The translations under genes were made by a program, and so were the position numbers. DNA of 64,000 bases from Casuarius casuarius (taxonomy: Eukaryota > Chordata > Aves > Casuariiformes > Casuariidae), in assembly GCA_003342895.1 (NCBI GenBank), contig PTFA01000087.1, positions 1,946,708 to 2,010,707 on the forward strand, read 5' to 3'. Within the stretch, counting starts at the first letter, position 1, and each line of letters opens with the position of its first letter. This document shows, one piece after another, positions 38,190-51,341 of this stretch. The notes under the pieces were generated by a model, which was not told the origin of the DNA, ran no database searches, and was given only the letters and a program-made list of their open reading frames with translations.

Positions 38190-38250
38190 CAGTAAATCTT
38201 AACGATAGCTAATGAGCCTTATTAATTAAATGCGATTCAAATCCAGAACA
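38190..38250. promoter_or_regulatory. Candidate homeodomain site cluster
   Basis: AGCTAATGAGCC and TTATTAATTAAATG follow one another within 30 bp, giving several TAAT/ATTA cores in otherwise ordinary noncoding DNA. The role is inferred only. Confidence 0.2.
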
Positions 38251-38340
38251 CACTTCTGCCCGTATTACAGGATTCTTGATGCATGAACTGTACACTTGGA
38301 GGGCAGCATGTCACCTTTAAATAGCACTGGACCTCTGCAG

Positions 38341-38370
38341 GAAAAAAAAACCAAACCAAACCAAAAACCC
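38341..38370 (+). repeat. Short (CCAAA)n repeat after poly(A)
   Basis: Poly(A) is followed by about three CCAAA units and an A-rich end. It is a small simple-sequence block with no gene association. Confidence 0.75.
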
Positions 38371-41300
38371 CACTTTTTTACTGCCAGTTTTCCGCCAGCT
38401 TATCTAAAGCAAAACGGAGGTAAATAAAACCAGCTCCCTGGAATGAGATGTGTTGACCACGGCTGAGAAGCAAAGTCTAGCACAGTCAGTCCCATAACCG
38501 CAGAAAGCAGAAGCTGTGGTGGGTCGCAGGAATACAGTCCCACTGCCTTCCACTTTACCGCACTGCAAACAGCCGTGTTTCAGCTTAAAGCAGTGACAAA
38601 TCTGTAACAGAAAGGAAAGAGGACTGGTCTTCAATATATTAACTTGAGCTCTTTAAATATTCTCATTGTTTAAATGTTACATCAGCTACGACTCTCCTTT
38701 CAAAAAGGAAAATTCTGCCAAGTATGATCCTCCTAGGCCACTTACGTGCTTTAATCCCTCTGTCTGGGCAAAGCGAACAAAACTGTCTGGTGATGTTTAT
38801 CAGCCCGTCTCCAACAGAAATGAAAAGCTGAGCACACATGGAAGATTTCCCCCTCACAGACCCAGAGTGATAACGCTTGGGAGAGCCCAGCTAAAGCAAC
38901 CGGATGGCTGGCAAATGTGACAAGCCAGCCCGGCTGGGGCAAAACACCATTGCACAGCAGCTACCGAAATTCTGTCTGTTCAGGGCTTGGTTTGGTTTTT
39001 CTTTAAAAAGTAAACATAAAAAACAGTTCTGCCTAGATCTGTAAAAGTCAAAAGTTTTGGTATATACATGCATTCAGTTAGGAGGCGTTTGAAGTAAATA
39101 CAAGGAGGAGGAGTTCTTGTGGCTAAAGCAGGGGATGAGAAGCTGCGATGCAAAGCCTGGGCTTCACCTACTCACAGACATTGCTGCATACCGAACAATA
39201 AGTAAATAAAAACACAGCGTCTGTGTATCACCAACTCTGATCAGGCTGGCTTGCAAGCTTCCAGGAGATCAGCGGGACGCTTTGGTCACCGCAGCCTGGA
39301 GGCCAGATGTGAAGCAGGGATTTAAAATGGAAAGGCACAGCAGCCTATTTCGGGCTCCTCAAGCGCTCTTGGCCCAACGCGGTACATACATGTCCAGATC
39401 ATCCTGTCTGTGCTGGGCAAATCTGTCTCATAAAGGGGAAAAATGCATTAACTGCAGCATAAGAATAATATAATGGGCAGCACTCCTTATTATCTTGCAT
39501 AAACAGAGGCAAAATTAATTAAAGAAAAAACAAACACAGGTTAGCATAGGATTGATCAGGCTTAAAATCATACCAGCCAGAATTATTTGCATTAGGATAA
39601 GTTTTTTAGTGGAGACGAGTATTGTCAGCCTGCAGTACTCTAAAACCGAAAAGCTAAATCCAACAAGTTAGGAGATCCAGCTTAAAGATAATTATTTGTA
39701 AGCTAACAATGCTGGGTTCTCCTTCATCTCCTTATCCTCCTGGGTCCTTTAGTTAACACGTGGGCTCATTTTCAAAACATCCATCCATGATTATGAGAGC
39801 TGAAAACCTGTTTTTAAAAAATGAAAGCTGAAGTTTTCAAGACTGCAGAGAATGGGACATTAAGGAGGCAGCAGGAAGGGGAGAAAACCCCACTACTGAA
39901 TCAATTGAATAAATTTTGGGATAAAAATTTCAGGAGTTCATGACAGATTCGCACCTTCGTGCCTTTCTGGAGGTCTGCAAAAATATGTTATTACTTTCTA
40001 CAATATTTTACAAATAGAAGTTGGGAAAATCCTGTGGATGTAAAGAAATACACTTTGGCACTGTAGTGGCCCTGAAGTGTGCACAGAGCCCTCCCTTCCT
40101 TCCCACCAAAGCGGAGGAAAGGAGCACAAATAGAGATGAGAGATTAAAATAATTAAAAAAAGAAACCCAAACCAGTAAACGCAGGCAGAACTGGCCCCAC
40201 AGCACCTTATTCTTTACGCTCAGAGCAGCCATGTGCCAAATGCCATCGCTTTGGCTCCACAGTTTTACTCTTCTTGAGTTCTGGGCTTCACGAGTGAAAC
40301 GTTTAACCTCTTCCCCTAAACTCCAAGTGAAAAGAAACTACCAGCTGCAACCTTAAGATTTCCAGAGATCCCGAGAAGAAAGTCACTGAATTCCCCAGTC
40401 TTCCCGGGGATTTGCTGCTGAAAGCTTATGGTTTGCACATTTGTGGGACCNACTTGCACTCTAGCGCACCAGACCATAAGGAGTCAAGTGCACAAGGAAT
40501 TCTCCGCAGACGGTGCCACATGGATGCTGGACCGACATCTCGCTTTACCATCCAGCGGCACTGCTAAGTTTTTGTGNCCCGGTTGAACCTCCAAGGCATC
40601 CGACACAAGCAATTTACTAGCTGGAGACATACATCTTGCCGGTGCTAATTCAGGTCTCAAGTTTGCTTATTCCGCTCACGTAGCACAACTGGCAAGAATA
40701 ACAGCACAAGATCAAAAGGAAAAGAAACGAGATGAGAAAAGATGAACTATGAAATAGGACTGGTAACAGGCAAGCTGCGATTCATGATCAAAGGAACGAA
40801 TCTGGCCCCAACTTAAAAAATACATATAAATAGACAAAAAAAGTACCGTCCCCCATTTCTGAAAGGAAGATTTTGCTGTTTTCCTTATGTCACGCAAGCC
40901 TTTCGAGTGTGTCATACTTAGGTAGCAGAAAGAAAAAAACAAAGTGATGGGGCACCTCGATTTTTATTTATTTGCTTTAAACATTTTGAAAGCGGGCTCT
41001 TCAGGGGTATCAGTGCTTTCCCCTCNCTGCTGCGTATCATCCACAAAACTGCAATGCCCAAACTCCAGAGCAACTTCCATGCCAGCTCATCTAGGAGGGC
41101 GCCAAAATGAGGGCTCTTGACTGCTACCTGCCCCGAGTGAAGGATCCTCAGCAGCCCAGGAGAACTTCTGTGGTGAAAACCACCCTCTGGCTTTAACAGT
41201 CTCAGATACCTTCTGAGGTATTATATATATTAAGGGCAATCAGGTGCATCCCTCCAACCATGAGGTGCTGGGGAGCCTGATGGTGGCAGGACCAAGTCCA

Positions 41301-42547
41301 GGCCGTGCAAAGCCCCCACGCGCTACAGACCAGCAGAGTTTCTGCAACACCTCCCAGACTTGGACGAGACTTTTCCCTTTATCCCACACTAGAAATGGGT
41401 CCAAATCCAGCTGCCCACACTAGGAGAGGTTGGTGCCAGCAGCAGCAGCACCGGCACTGCCTCCCCGAGCACACAGATGTCTTCTGCACCAACCTTCTGC
41501 ATCAGGGTCAGAAAAACACACATACATGCATCAGCCTGACACCAGCAGTCACAAGCAAGCCTTGACTAAACCTGAGTTTTAAAAGGCTCTGCGTTCCCAC
41601 AGGAAGGACGGGGTTTTGCAAGACGTGGCCTGCTGTTTCTGTGATTTACCAACAACCTGATGCGCAGACAACTTCATCCACCCAACGGAAAAAGCTGAAG
41701 GTTTGGGATTCTGTTTGCGTTTCTTCAAAATACACAAAATGTTCTCATGGGTCAGAAATTTTGGCGTAATCTGATGTTTGCATACCAAAATTTTTCAGTA
41801 CAATCATATCCAAACAGAAAGCGAACATTAGTAAGCACCTCAAAAAGCAAACATGCTGCTATCGCTGGAATCGATTCTTCAGTTCCTTCTGACAAAAGCT
41901 GACACATCCCTGTGAAATTTTGAACTTCACAAAACTTCACTGCTGCGGTACCATGTCAAACAGTCTGTTTTATCTCTCTCCTCTCCCTCTTCTCTGATCT
42001 GCTTAAGTTGTTAAACCCCGAGACATCTTTCTTGCTTTCTTGCGCTTTTGTTTTGCGTCTGACTTCGGGGAGCTCCCACCTCAGTCCAAGCCCCTCGCTA
42101 ACTATTGTAATTATGGTCATTTCAGCATTAATTTTTACTGGACGCATTTTCAAAACCTCTTCATTTGTGTACATCAGTCACCTAATAAGTAACTGGCAAA
42201 GGAGAAGCAGCTCCTGGCTCGGCGAAGCAGCAGGGTGCCGTAAGGAGTAACAAAAGCGATATCCATCGGCACACGCTGCTTCGTGGGCGAACGCTGGCTG
42301 CTGCGGCATTATGGTTGTGCAGGATAGCAAGTGACGGACAAAAATAAGGGTTTTTTGGCTTTGGGCGTAAACTGGAGACTATCTCCACGTTCAGTTTTCA
42401 GCTGACTTGAGTTCAAAGTGTTTCTGTGGTATTTGGTTAAAGTGGTGACGTGGGGCTCCTCCCCAGGCTTTTTCCCTGGCTGCATGACCAAGAGCCATGC
42501 TGTCACCCCCCCCCATTTAACAACCTGGGGTTTTTTCATTCCCTCAG

Positions 42548-42619
42548 GTACGGAGTCGCCCCAGCTCTGCATCGGGGAGGCGTCGAGAGCCTTTTCTGCG
42601 CAAGGGCAAACCGACCTCG
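42548..42619 (+). other. Exon-like segment, 72 nt
   Basis: The acceptor is TTTTTTCATTCCCTCAG, with a plausible branch sequence (TTTAACAAC) upstream, and the donor is TCG|GTAAGA. The length is 24 codons and all three frames are open, with about eight CpGs; neighbouring sequence has few. The frame beginning with the first base encodes a basic, Ser/Arg-rich peptide (VRSRPSSASGRRREPF...). I cannot match it to a known protein. The acceptor is followed by GTACGG, so the same site could instead be read as a zero-length (recursive-type) site. Open frames in short GC-rich sequence are weak evidence. Confidence 0.22.
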
Positions 42620-43299
42620 GTAAGACCAGGTCAAGGCAGCAAAGTACCTTTTCCACCTTGCCGTTGCCATGAGCAGAGTTAGGGGTAAAAACTTCCTTCC
42701 TTCTTAATATACAGTGTCATTTTACCAATCCAGATTTTTAAATGAAAAGTCCTGATCGATTCAAAAGCTTTCTCCTACCTAGGCTTTTTGCTGTCAGATA
42801 GTTTTTCTTTAAAATTCAGAAATCCTATCTAACACAAATCTCTAAGGGAAAAAGTCTTTCAATGCTTGATTACTGCTGCCCTTCAGTTACAATAGCATTT
42901 GCACACTTCATAATTCCCTGCCATCTAAATGTGTAAGATAGCAGTGCTGTACTTTATTTTAAAAAATTATCCTGGAGATGAGTTTATTTTTCATTCTATT
43001 CAACACAAGTTAGAAGTGCCTTCGCTAGGTAGGAGCAAAAAGAATTATTTTTATTCATACTCTTGCCTCTTTACCCACATCCATTAAAAGCCCATGAGAG
43101 CATCAATATTAGAGAATCTGTTTGTTTTATATTAGAAGAAGAAAAAAGACATACAAAACTACCAGAAAATCCCCACAGCCAAACCTGACAAATACTGAGC
43201 CATATTCTGTTACAGACGAAAACTGGANTAGAGCTGTAGAGCCCTCAAGCAGCTTCTTTTACCTACACACCAAGCTCTTAGGAATTTAAGATATGTGTC

Positions 43300-43960
43300 C
43301 TTCTGAACTGCCACCCTTTTTTTTAACTCAGAGTTTGGTGGCATTAGCAAAAACATTCATAATTCATCAGCTTTATATCTATTTGCCTGCAGTAAGAGCT
43401 CAGAGATACAATATTAAAATCTTTGTAGCAAAACTGAACTCATCAAAACTTCCTGCGTCAAAAAAGCCCAGCCTCTATGAATAATTCATCCACCCAAGAA
43501 AGGAACAATATTTGCTGTACAGCGTGAGTTTGGGGGCTGACTTTTATGGCCTGGAACATCCAAAGGAGTATTCATAAAATAATGAAATGTAAGAGATACC
43601 CTGGCAGGCTATTTTTAGAAAACTAAATTATCAAACTGGAACAATAAAGCTAAAGCTCTAGTGCTGCAGGATTAACCAGAAAGAAACATAATAATGTCAC
43701 CGTTTTTGCATTTATTAAATATTTGCTCTTTTAAGTAAAATTGTACTTTTGTGATCTCTCCATTTAGAGAAGAGTTTGGGGAAATATTCGTGCACATGAT
43801 CTGACAGCTGAATCACTTCCATTTGCTGTGCATTCCCATTTGCTTATTCTGTACTATTCACTACCACAGAGACATGGTGATTTAACATTAATTTAATTTA
43901 CATATATTAAATGTGCTCAGAATATTTGCACAGCTTGACTAGAACTGTGGGAATAGCTTT
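43300..43960. promoter_or_regulatory. Candidate enhancer-like block with repeated ATTCAT/ATGAAT sites
   Basis: The block contains a perfect 13-bp palindrome, ATGAATAATTCAT, at 43477-43489 and a related ATTCATAATTCAT near 43355. Another ATTCATAAAATAATGAAAT lies near 43570, and TTAACATTAATTTAATTTA near 43882. ATGAATA is the established core of POU1F1-like sites. No exon signal is visible. A regulatory role is inferred from site clustering only. Confidence 0.25.
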
Positions 43961-44449
43961 CCAAGTCCAGCTAACTCTATGGCAAAGCCCATGGCATGCA
44001 GTTCTTTTGCTAAGCTGGCTGAGGAACACAGTCACCTCTTAACTCCCTGAATTTAACTATTCATGAAGAGTTAATTGCTTCCATTCTGCATATTGGGAAC
44101 AACGTGACAAGCCTCATGCATTGGCATCTTCATCCTTTCTCAGACCCTTGCTCTGCACCTGTGTTTGCCTCAAAGCTTTTCAGAAAGCCTCTGTGTTAAT
44201 CAATACATTTTCCTTTTGGAAATCGTACAATTTGTGGAGAATAAAAAGACTGTCGTCATCCGGAGCACAGAGGGAATCTGGGCTGTCACACTGACCCTTC
44301 TGCTTCTCACAGCAGTCTGAGCCTCAGCCAGCAGCACCAGCTATTCCAGATCTTGCGTTAAAGCATCCTCCTTTGGCCCATTATCTTAGCAGGATCTTTA
44401 TTTTGTCAAGTTGTTTAGAAACCCATCTACAGCTGCATTCCACAGCCAG

Positions 44450-44472
44450 TAATAAATAAATAAATAAATAAG
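44450..44472 (+). repeat. (AATA)n tetranucleotide microsatellite
   Basis: About five tandem AATA units following CAGT. It is a common vertebrate tetranucleotide repeat and is likely polymorphic. Confidence 0.9.
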
Positions 44473-45050
44473 GCAGCCACTATGCTAGCTGATGGAAATA
44501 TTTGGAATCCAGTTTGCTATTTTTAAATCTGGAAGAGAAATTAAGGAGAAGCCTAATCCTTAACCCACAGGTCTTGGTCTAAATTTCTAAAAGGTCAGTG
44601 CCTGGGGTTTGATATACCCATGACAGAGGAGGACATCTGCGTGACCGAGGTCACAGCTGTCCTGGCATCCCAGGTTTGGGGATCAGACCTTTTCCTATAG
44701 AAAGTAGAAATTTGTTTCAGTAGTAAAGAGAAACTTGTATCGGAGATCAGCTGATGAGATCAGTAAGAGCTCAGGGGACATAATACCGTGAACATGGCCC
44801 AGCACAGCTCAGTGGTGCTGGTCTACACAAACCAGACTGTCTTAAAGTCTGCATGTAACAACATTCCTCACAGAAAATCATAAAAGTCAAGGAGATGAAG
44901 GCATCCAAGAGTATACGACTTTTAACTCCCCAAAGATACATGCAGCTCGCGCATTCCCAAGTCTCACCTCCAGCCTCCCAAAGCCCCAGTTACCATAAGA
45001 AGACAACGATGCTCCTACAAACTAGTCATCACTGCTTACAGCTGAGGTGG

Positions 45051-45068
45051 ATTTTTTTTTTTTTTTTT
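45051..45068 (+). repeat. Poly(T) run
   Basis: A homopolymer run of about 18 T. No LINE or SINE body is recognisable on either side, so it is not assigned to a retroposon. Confidence 0.85.
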
Positions 45069-47679
45069 GACTCTGAACTTGGAAACTGAAAGAAATGGGT
45101 TAATGAAACTCNTCCACATTCTCAAGTTTTTATCAGATTCCATTTGAAAGACGCCATTTTCTTTCCTCAAAAGAACAGTGAGTGGCTGTAAGTGCAATAT
45201 GAAACTAAACATTAAGATGGCTCTGCAGTATACAGCTCCTATAATAAATAGTACAGTACAGTAATATCAATAGGACTCCTGCTGGCATCATGAAGCCTTC
45301 TTATCCAAAACCAGTCTATTCTCCTGTATACAAAACCTCAAGTTTGCCTGAAGGTTTTGTGAAGGGAAATACAGAGGCAATGGTTCGAATGTGAAAAGAG
45401 TAAGAAAGAACGCTATAAACTCAGCTATGGAAGTGCAGAGAATAAAGAGAGAAAACCACCGTATGAGGATGTCAGAAGAGCATGAGACTAGAAAGGACCA
45501 TTTGGTACCACTCGCAGCAGGCATCTACTCCAAAAGCCACAAAACAACCCCCAATGCCCAGTAATAAATTTAAGGCTTGTTGCAAAGGATTGCAACAGCC
45601 AACTATAAGGAACAGATGTGAAAGAGATTAGAAGAGCTCAAGAGCGTTACGGATGTCCTAAGTGTCTGTAACAGCAGGAATGTGTTAGGTTTAGGTCCCA
45701 GGTGATTGACCACTCTCCATTTTAGAAGGAAGAGCTAAAAGAAAAGCTGTGTAGTCCTCGCCAATCTCACCTGAGGAAAAAATCCTTTCTCTTTCCAAAT
45801 GTGATGATGTATTTCACTCTGAGTCACTAAAGAAGACACACAAGCATCACTATCTCCTGTGTCTAGTTATCGCCAAAGGAGAAATAAATTCCTTTTCAGT
45901 CTCAGCAAGCAGCCAGTGGAAGCCCTAAAGCATGGGATTAGTACAATATCAATGTGATGCAAACAGCAACCCAGCCTCCTTTCAAAGCCCCTTAGAGATA
46001 CCTATACATGAATCACAAGCCGTATTTTTTACCTGCGTGAACTCCCCTGTTGTGTTATAAAATCCCTCCTATAAATTTACAAAGCTCTAGCTTAGATTTC
46101 AGATCCTTGTTCTCAGGGATTTGCAGGGCTTTTCCAGAATTCAATTTCCCAGATGGCTGGGAGCCTTCTTTAAGTCTGTAAATTGGTCAACTGTGAATTT
46201 AAGCAGTTCATTTTGTGCCAGTGTGACTCTTCCACTTGTTTCAAGCCACTCCTTTAATCTGATGCTCCTTCNAATGCAGGATATAGCACCCTTAAAAATT
46301 ACATAAGGGGAGCCCCTTGCATCTCTTAAAATAGGTGTAGACCTTAAACAAAACTGGAGCATGTAGAAGAACCCCAGAGAGGCAACAGCCATTCTCTAAA
46401 TCAAAACACATCCNAAAAAGCCTTTTTCTCTGTTGGAGGGATCAAAGCAAAGTGGTCCAAGTGCAACAAGGACTAAACATAATCACTCGCTTGACAATGA
46501 CTTGTTTGACTGACCATTGCAAACAACAGAAACCGCCGAGGACAGTGGCACCATCCAGGCACTGTCAGGGTTTCCCTGTCCCACCGCTCCACCGGGAGTG
46601 GGGAGAGGGGCTGCTTCACCTGCCGGGCTGCAGTCCTCTGTAAAAGATTTAAATGTTTCATTGCTTATTATCTCTCACCTAAAATGTACTCAGCCGCCTT
46701 ATCTGAAAATTTACTTCAGCTCTTAAANGTTGCTGCTAGACTGTAACAACTTAAATAGCTCTTCACCAATTTCGATGCTTGCAGCACGTTTAAATGCCTT
46801 GCCAGCACACATCATAACCCTTTGCAACCTTTCCTTGGCCAAGCTAAATAAATAATGCCTTTTGTTAGGCTAAGACAGACACCTTGTTCCCTGTTCACCG
46901 TAGTATTTTTTTTCTTTGCACTTGCACCAGCTCAAGGACATCTTTCGGGAACATCAGCAACCAGGACGGCACACAGGGTGCCGAGTGACTCTGCAAGACC
47001 TTGAAGGAGAAGAGCAATATTTCTCTGTTCCCTGGATAAATTAGGCAGGGTCTTCTTAGTAGAATCAGGTACGTTAACCTCTGGCTAACCAATACATCCA
47101 GATCTGCCTTCTCTGGTCTCCTATTGACGTGTCCCCACTTCTACAACAAAAATTCTTGGTACTGATTCATCCCACCTCTCTCAGCTTCAGTTAAAAACAA
47201 CATCCAATGCTGCTTCAGCACTACCACCAGAATCCATCCCACCTGAAACTTGAGTCTCATCCCCATTTGCTAAGAAATATGTTGAACGGGAACCAACCGC
47301 TCACCCTCCTAATAATCATCTTTTTGAAGGAAACAAGACACTCATAAAGCAAGCAGAGCCATGCTTTATATTAGATAAGCATCCTCTTCCAGGGTAGCTG
47401 AGGAGACAGGCTTTTTTACATTGTGGCCCTCCCTCCTCCAGAAAAATGGCACATACAGGGGTGCAGCGATACCCAGAGTGTTATTGCTGCACATTGCACC
47501 CATGCACGACGGGAAGCTTTCTCAGGGGAGATGCNGAGGCAGATTCAGCTCTTCTATTCATTTGAGGATGGGGGTATTTCTACAAAATCTGAGGAGTGAA
47601 ATAGGTTAAAAGAAAATTGTGAGAGCCAGTCAGAAAGCAACTGGCTAGCAGAGGCCCCACCAAGGGGATTTGCTAACTA

Positions 47680-47965
47680 GCCGCCGGCCGCAGCGAAGGC
47701 AAGCGGAGAGGGACAGCGCTGCTGTGCCGTGGCAGCGAGCTCCCTCTCCCCTCTCCACCGAAAGGCAGAGGCCCCCGGGGCAAACNGTGCAGGAGTAGCA
47801 AAGCCACAACGCTCGCAGCCAGGCAAGCCTGCTGGCCCCAGCACCACCAGCTCGCGGGCGATGCACCCATGCAATGCTGCCTGCCCAGTGAGATTTCGGG
47901 GTAGCGCCGCGGGTGCCGTCCTCCGGGCCAGATGGCCTGGGAGCCGGCCCAGCGCCGTCCAGCCC
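47680..47965. promoter_or_regulatory. CpG-island-like segment (strongest in the window)
   Basis: By eye about 24 CpG dinucleotides occur in about 285 bp of sequence that is clearly GC-rich, against very sparse CpG on either side. That meets the usual idea of a small vertebrate CpG island and could mark a promoter or alternative start. Open frames of 110-129 codons exist here on both strands; simultaneous opening of several frames is expected from GC-rich sequence and is not evidence of coding. I see no TATA box or matching first-exon donor that would fix a direction of transcription. Confidence 0.45.
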
Positions 47966-48989
47966 TTGCCTGCCTTTGCCTCAATGAGACCTGCATATGC
48001 GCCACGAATAAGACATCTTCTGTTTATTAAACTGAATATAAAATTACTACCTCGCACGGGTGCCATCTGCGTGAGCAGCAGCGTGTACTAAAAGCAAACG
48101 ATGAAAGAATGAAATTAGTATTGCGCTATAACGACAGTTTGAGCTAAATAATACTCCGTGGTAAAGGTGTTATAATGTTCGAAAAGTGGTTGGAAAATCT
48201 GGTGCCGAGGCAGTTGNCAAAGTTTTATTTAAGCACCTATTAAAAATTAGGAAATGAAATTCTGATATGAGAAATACTTGTAACGTTTTTTCATCTTTGC
48301 TTTCCACCTAGCTGATACCTGGGATGGTAACCTTACCCTTGTAAGNTGAAATTATTAACTAAAAGCAGAAGTTTTCTATAAGCAATTTTTTTTAGGCTTG
48401 AGTTATTGATTTTTTTTAAACATAATGGATCTAGTTTCTCATTCACAGTTACTAATCTCTCCTCGACTGTCAGTCCAGATTTTGCAGCATCGCACTAATT
48501 CATGAGAAGCAGGAAGATAAACCAGCTAGAAACAAAAGGAAAATGGTCCATTTTGTTTCACTGGGTAAGGAGAAGGAAACGCAAGGAATTAACCAACAGG
48601 AGAAATAAGGAAAGGAGGGAGAGAAAAAAAAGAGATTTTCACCACCTCTTTGGTCAGGGAAGTGACTGCTTTTAAAAACCAGGCCTTTTCTGCCCATCTT
48701 TTGCAGCTGGGGGGTTTCCAGACCCCTTCTCCCGCCCTCCTGAACATCCTCTACCTGGAAGTAAGCCAAAAAATCAACAGTNCACTAGTAGGAAACACTG
48801 ATGTTCTGCAAATGGTTCTTCCTGGCCAAAACACATGGTGCAATGGAGCACGGCACTGTGCGTTGCCGGAGATATCCTTTTCAATTAGTAACATAGTATC
48901 AGGCGCAAACTGTGCATTTTGGACAGAGTCAGAAAAAAAATAGTGCTTCCCTCTAGCCANAATTTAGGGCTTCAGGTCTGCAAGGAGAA

Positions 48990-49080
48990 ATGCAGCGCTG
49001 CCCTGCTGCAGCTACCGCCTCCCCGGTCCCTAGCTCGGGAACATCTGCCCCGCGTTGCGCTGCACAGGCGCAGTCGTGTC
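48990..49080. promoter_or_regulatory. Short CpG-dense patch with GCGC words
   Basis: About ten CpGs in 90 bp, including CGCGTTGCGC and AGGCGCAGTCG. It lies 1 kb from the island-like segment at 47.7-48.0 kb and could belong to the same regulatory region. No exon is recognisable. Confidence 0.25.
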
Positions 49081-51273
49081 TTACAGCCCAAAATGCATCA
49101 AAATCCCTGCTGCAGAGAGATGCTCTAAAGAGACAGAAAAAAAGCTGAAGTACCAAAGAGCAGTCATCAGATAGGATGAACNCTCCTGCAGCGCGGAGGG
49201 GATCAGCAATCAGCGTGGAAGTCAGTTTGGCACAGGCAGATCCCAAATCTGCCACAGGGAAAATTGAAGAATGCAGAAGTGAGGAAAAAAATTTATCATT
49301 CTTAAACCAAACGTATTTTAAATTTAAAATGGAAAGGGCATATATTATAATGAGCATATGTATTGTTTTCTATAAAAACAGACAAAAGTCACATCATCAT
49401 TAACACTATAAGTAGGAAGTGTGGAAATACATTAAAGCTTATGCAAGGCAGCCTGCTGAGAGCATCTTTGTTCAGAAGTTGCTCCGCAGACCTTTCATCT
49501 TAAGCCAAATAATCAGCTTTATAAACTAAAAACACTTCCACTGCTTCTTTGAAGTAAAAACTTTTCAGATTCAGTCTTGGGTGGGTGTCAGTGGGAGACG
49601 ACAGCCCATTTACTTATTTACTTCGAGTTAGCATTTCTGTCTGTGTTTCAGTCTCATCGTGACAGAAGTGGAGCATAAGTGTTGGTGGGGAGCTCCACTA
49701 NCAGCGGAAATCCAGCCCAAATCGTTACTCTTTAGGGAGTGGGTTGTGACAGTTATAACACTTTCTTGCCCTTTCTTCCTTCCAGATGCACAACTTTTGG
49801 TAAAACCCAACTGCCTGTTGTACCGTATAGTCAGATCAGGGCTATGGCCTGCACAAGAACGTGGGATGGAAAATAAACACCATCAGCTCAACANGAAGGG
49901 ACGTTACCCGACCTGTATTCAGCTGTATTTCAGTATTTTTGGCTTTCCTCTCATGTGCCTACCCCATAAAACACAAGCAAGCAGGATTCTCCTCTTTCAC
50001 AAAATATGCTGCATTAGAAGCTGAGCAAATTCCAGCTTGGCAGAGCTTGGACCAGAAACCTGGTCTTGCAAAAGGCAGCCTTAGGTGTTCACTTGCACAA
50101 GCTGCCCCAACTGCATGTGCCAAATCTCTGGCATTTATTGAAAATACGAAGATTATCGTTACTATCAAACTATTGTGACGACCAAACGGCAGCAGCGCAT
50201 CATCATGCGTGCCTGGTGCCACTCACCTCCACCTTCTTGTCTCATTTTCTCTCAGAGAAACTTCAGATGTTCATGCCAAGGGATGGAAGGCACAGACTTA
50301 GAGAAGGAAGATTCCAAGAATTTAGTGGAAAACATATGTAACTGAGATAAAATAAGTGTACTCTTTAATATTAGATGTCCGGAAAGCGATCGCTTAAGAC
50401 AGAATAACAGCAGGAGGGAGGGAAGGAGTAGGATCTTATCTTTAACAAAACCTCACCTTTGTTTTAGTGTGGAAGAAGTTCCAGAAAAACCTGCCATCTT
50501 GTCAGGGGGAAAAAAAAAAAAAAAGTCTAAATTATACAATTATACAGCCTTNTTAAGAACCGTTCTCTCCTGCCAACGACATTGTGAGAGGGGAATTTGA
50601 AAGGCAGCATTGCTATGGCAGAAAGCAAAAAGCTAGATTGCAGCCTGCAATTAAAAGTATTGAGAGGAAGCTTACAGCTTAGTGTAATGAAGCTTCTGCA
50701 GAGGAAAAAAAAATGAATTTTACTTTAATCATTATTACACCATCTTTCCCCGAGGAAAAAGATTAGCAAGCATTTGCATCCCCTGCTTGATATCACACTT
50801 GATGCAGCCCACACACCCTGTCTGAAGGCCAGCAGGCTGTGAAAACCCATCTTCAGTTCTACAGATACATCAGGTTTCAGCTAGCTTAACCATGCAAGTG
50901 TTTAAACACATCCAGACAGAGAATTCAAGAGCACTGGTTTCTGCCAGCACTTTTGTGACCTTTTGGAGTCTACACACAGGGATGGGATGGGAGGACTTCA
51001 GGAGTCTGTTCTGCATTCCTTGCTCTGGAGATGGGGCCTAGAGCACTCCTCTAGGAAAGTGAGGTCAGGTGGTCCAGCCCTTTCCTGGATGGCCATCACA
51101 CAGCCTGACAGTGTCCCACACTGTCTTTGGGTAAAACGCGTAANGGTATCTAACCTCCCTCCAACAACTCTGCTAGAACCTGGCTTNGAATTTGCATGGC
51201 TTAAAGCAGTTGCATCCCATACTGCCTGCAGAAGAAAAAAGCAATCCTTCCTCCCTCGCCTGAGTTTCCTTAC

Positions 51274-51341
51274 CTGGAAATCTAGCCAGCTCAGCACAGG
51301 CTGGAGCGCGAGGCCACGGGGAAGTGGCACGGCCTGGCAGT
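51274..51341 (-). other. Exon-like segment on minus strand, 68 nt
   Basis: The minus-strand acceptor is CTGTGCTCTGGTCTCAACCCAG and the donor TTCCAG|GTAAGG. One frame is open through the segment (CQAVPLPRGLALQPVLSWLDFQ without its ends). The length is not a multiple of three. The peptide is unrecognised. A chance pseudo-exon is the likeliest reading. Confidence 0.12.

Larger units (their letters stand above)
37501..42530. other. Noncoding unique sequence
   Basis: It includes the (CCAAA)n block and the TAAT cluster listed separately. No gene, tRNA or transposon is recognisable. Open frames are all under 100 codons. Confidence 0.55.
42620..47640. other. Noncoding unique sequence
   Basis: AT-rich DNA containing the enhancer-like block (43.3-43.96 kb), the AATA repeat and a poly(T) run. 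Open frames do not exceed 85 codons. No supported exon. Confidence 0.55.

Noticed and set aside
45375..45395. GGTTCGAAT resembling a tRNA B box
   Set aside because: There is no A box at the right distance and no cloverleaf pairing around it.
47673..48091. Open frames of 110-129 codons on both strands
   Set aside because: They coincide with the CpG-rich segment. Simultaneous openness on both strands indicates composition, not coding.
50227..50310. Minus-strand segment between a good acceptor (CTTCCTTCTCTAAG) and donor (GGTGGAG|GTGAGT)
   Set aside because: All three frames contain stops, so it cannot be an internal coding exon. A noncoding exon is possible but unsupported.
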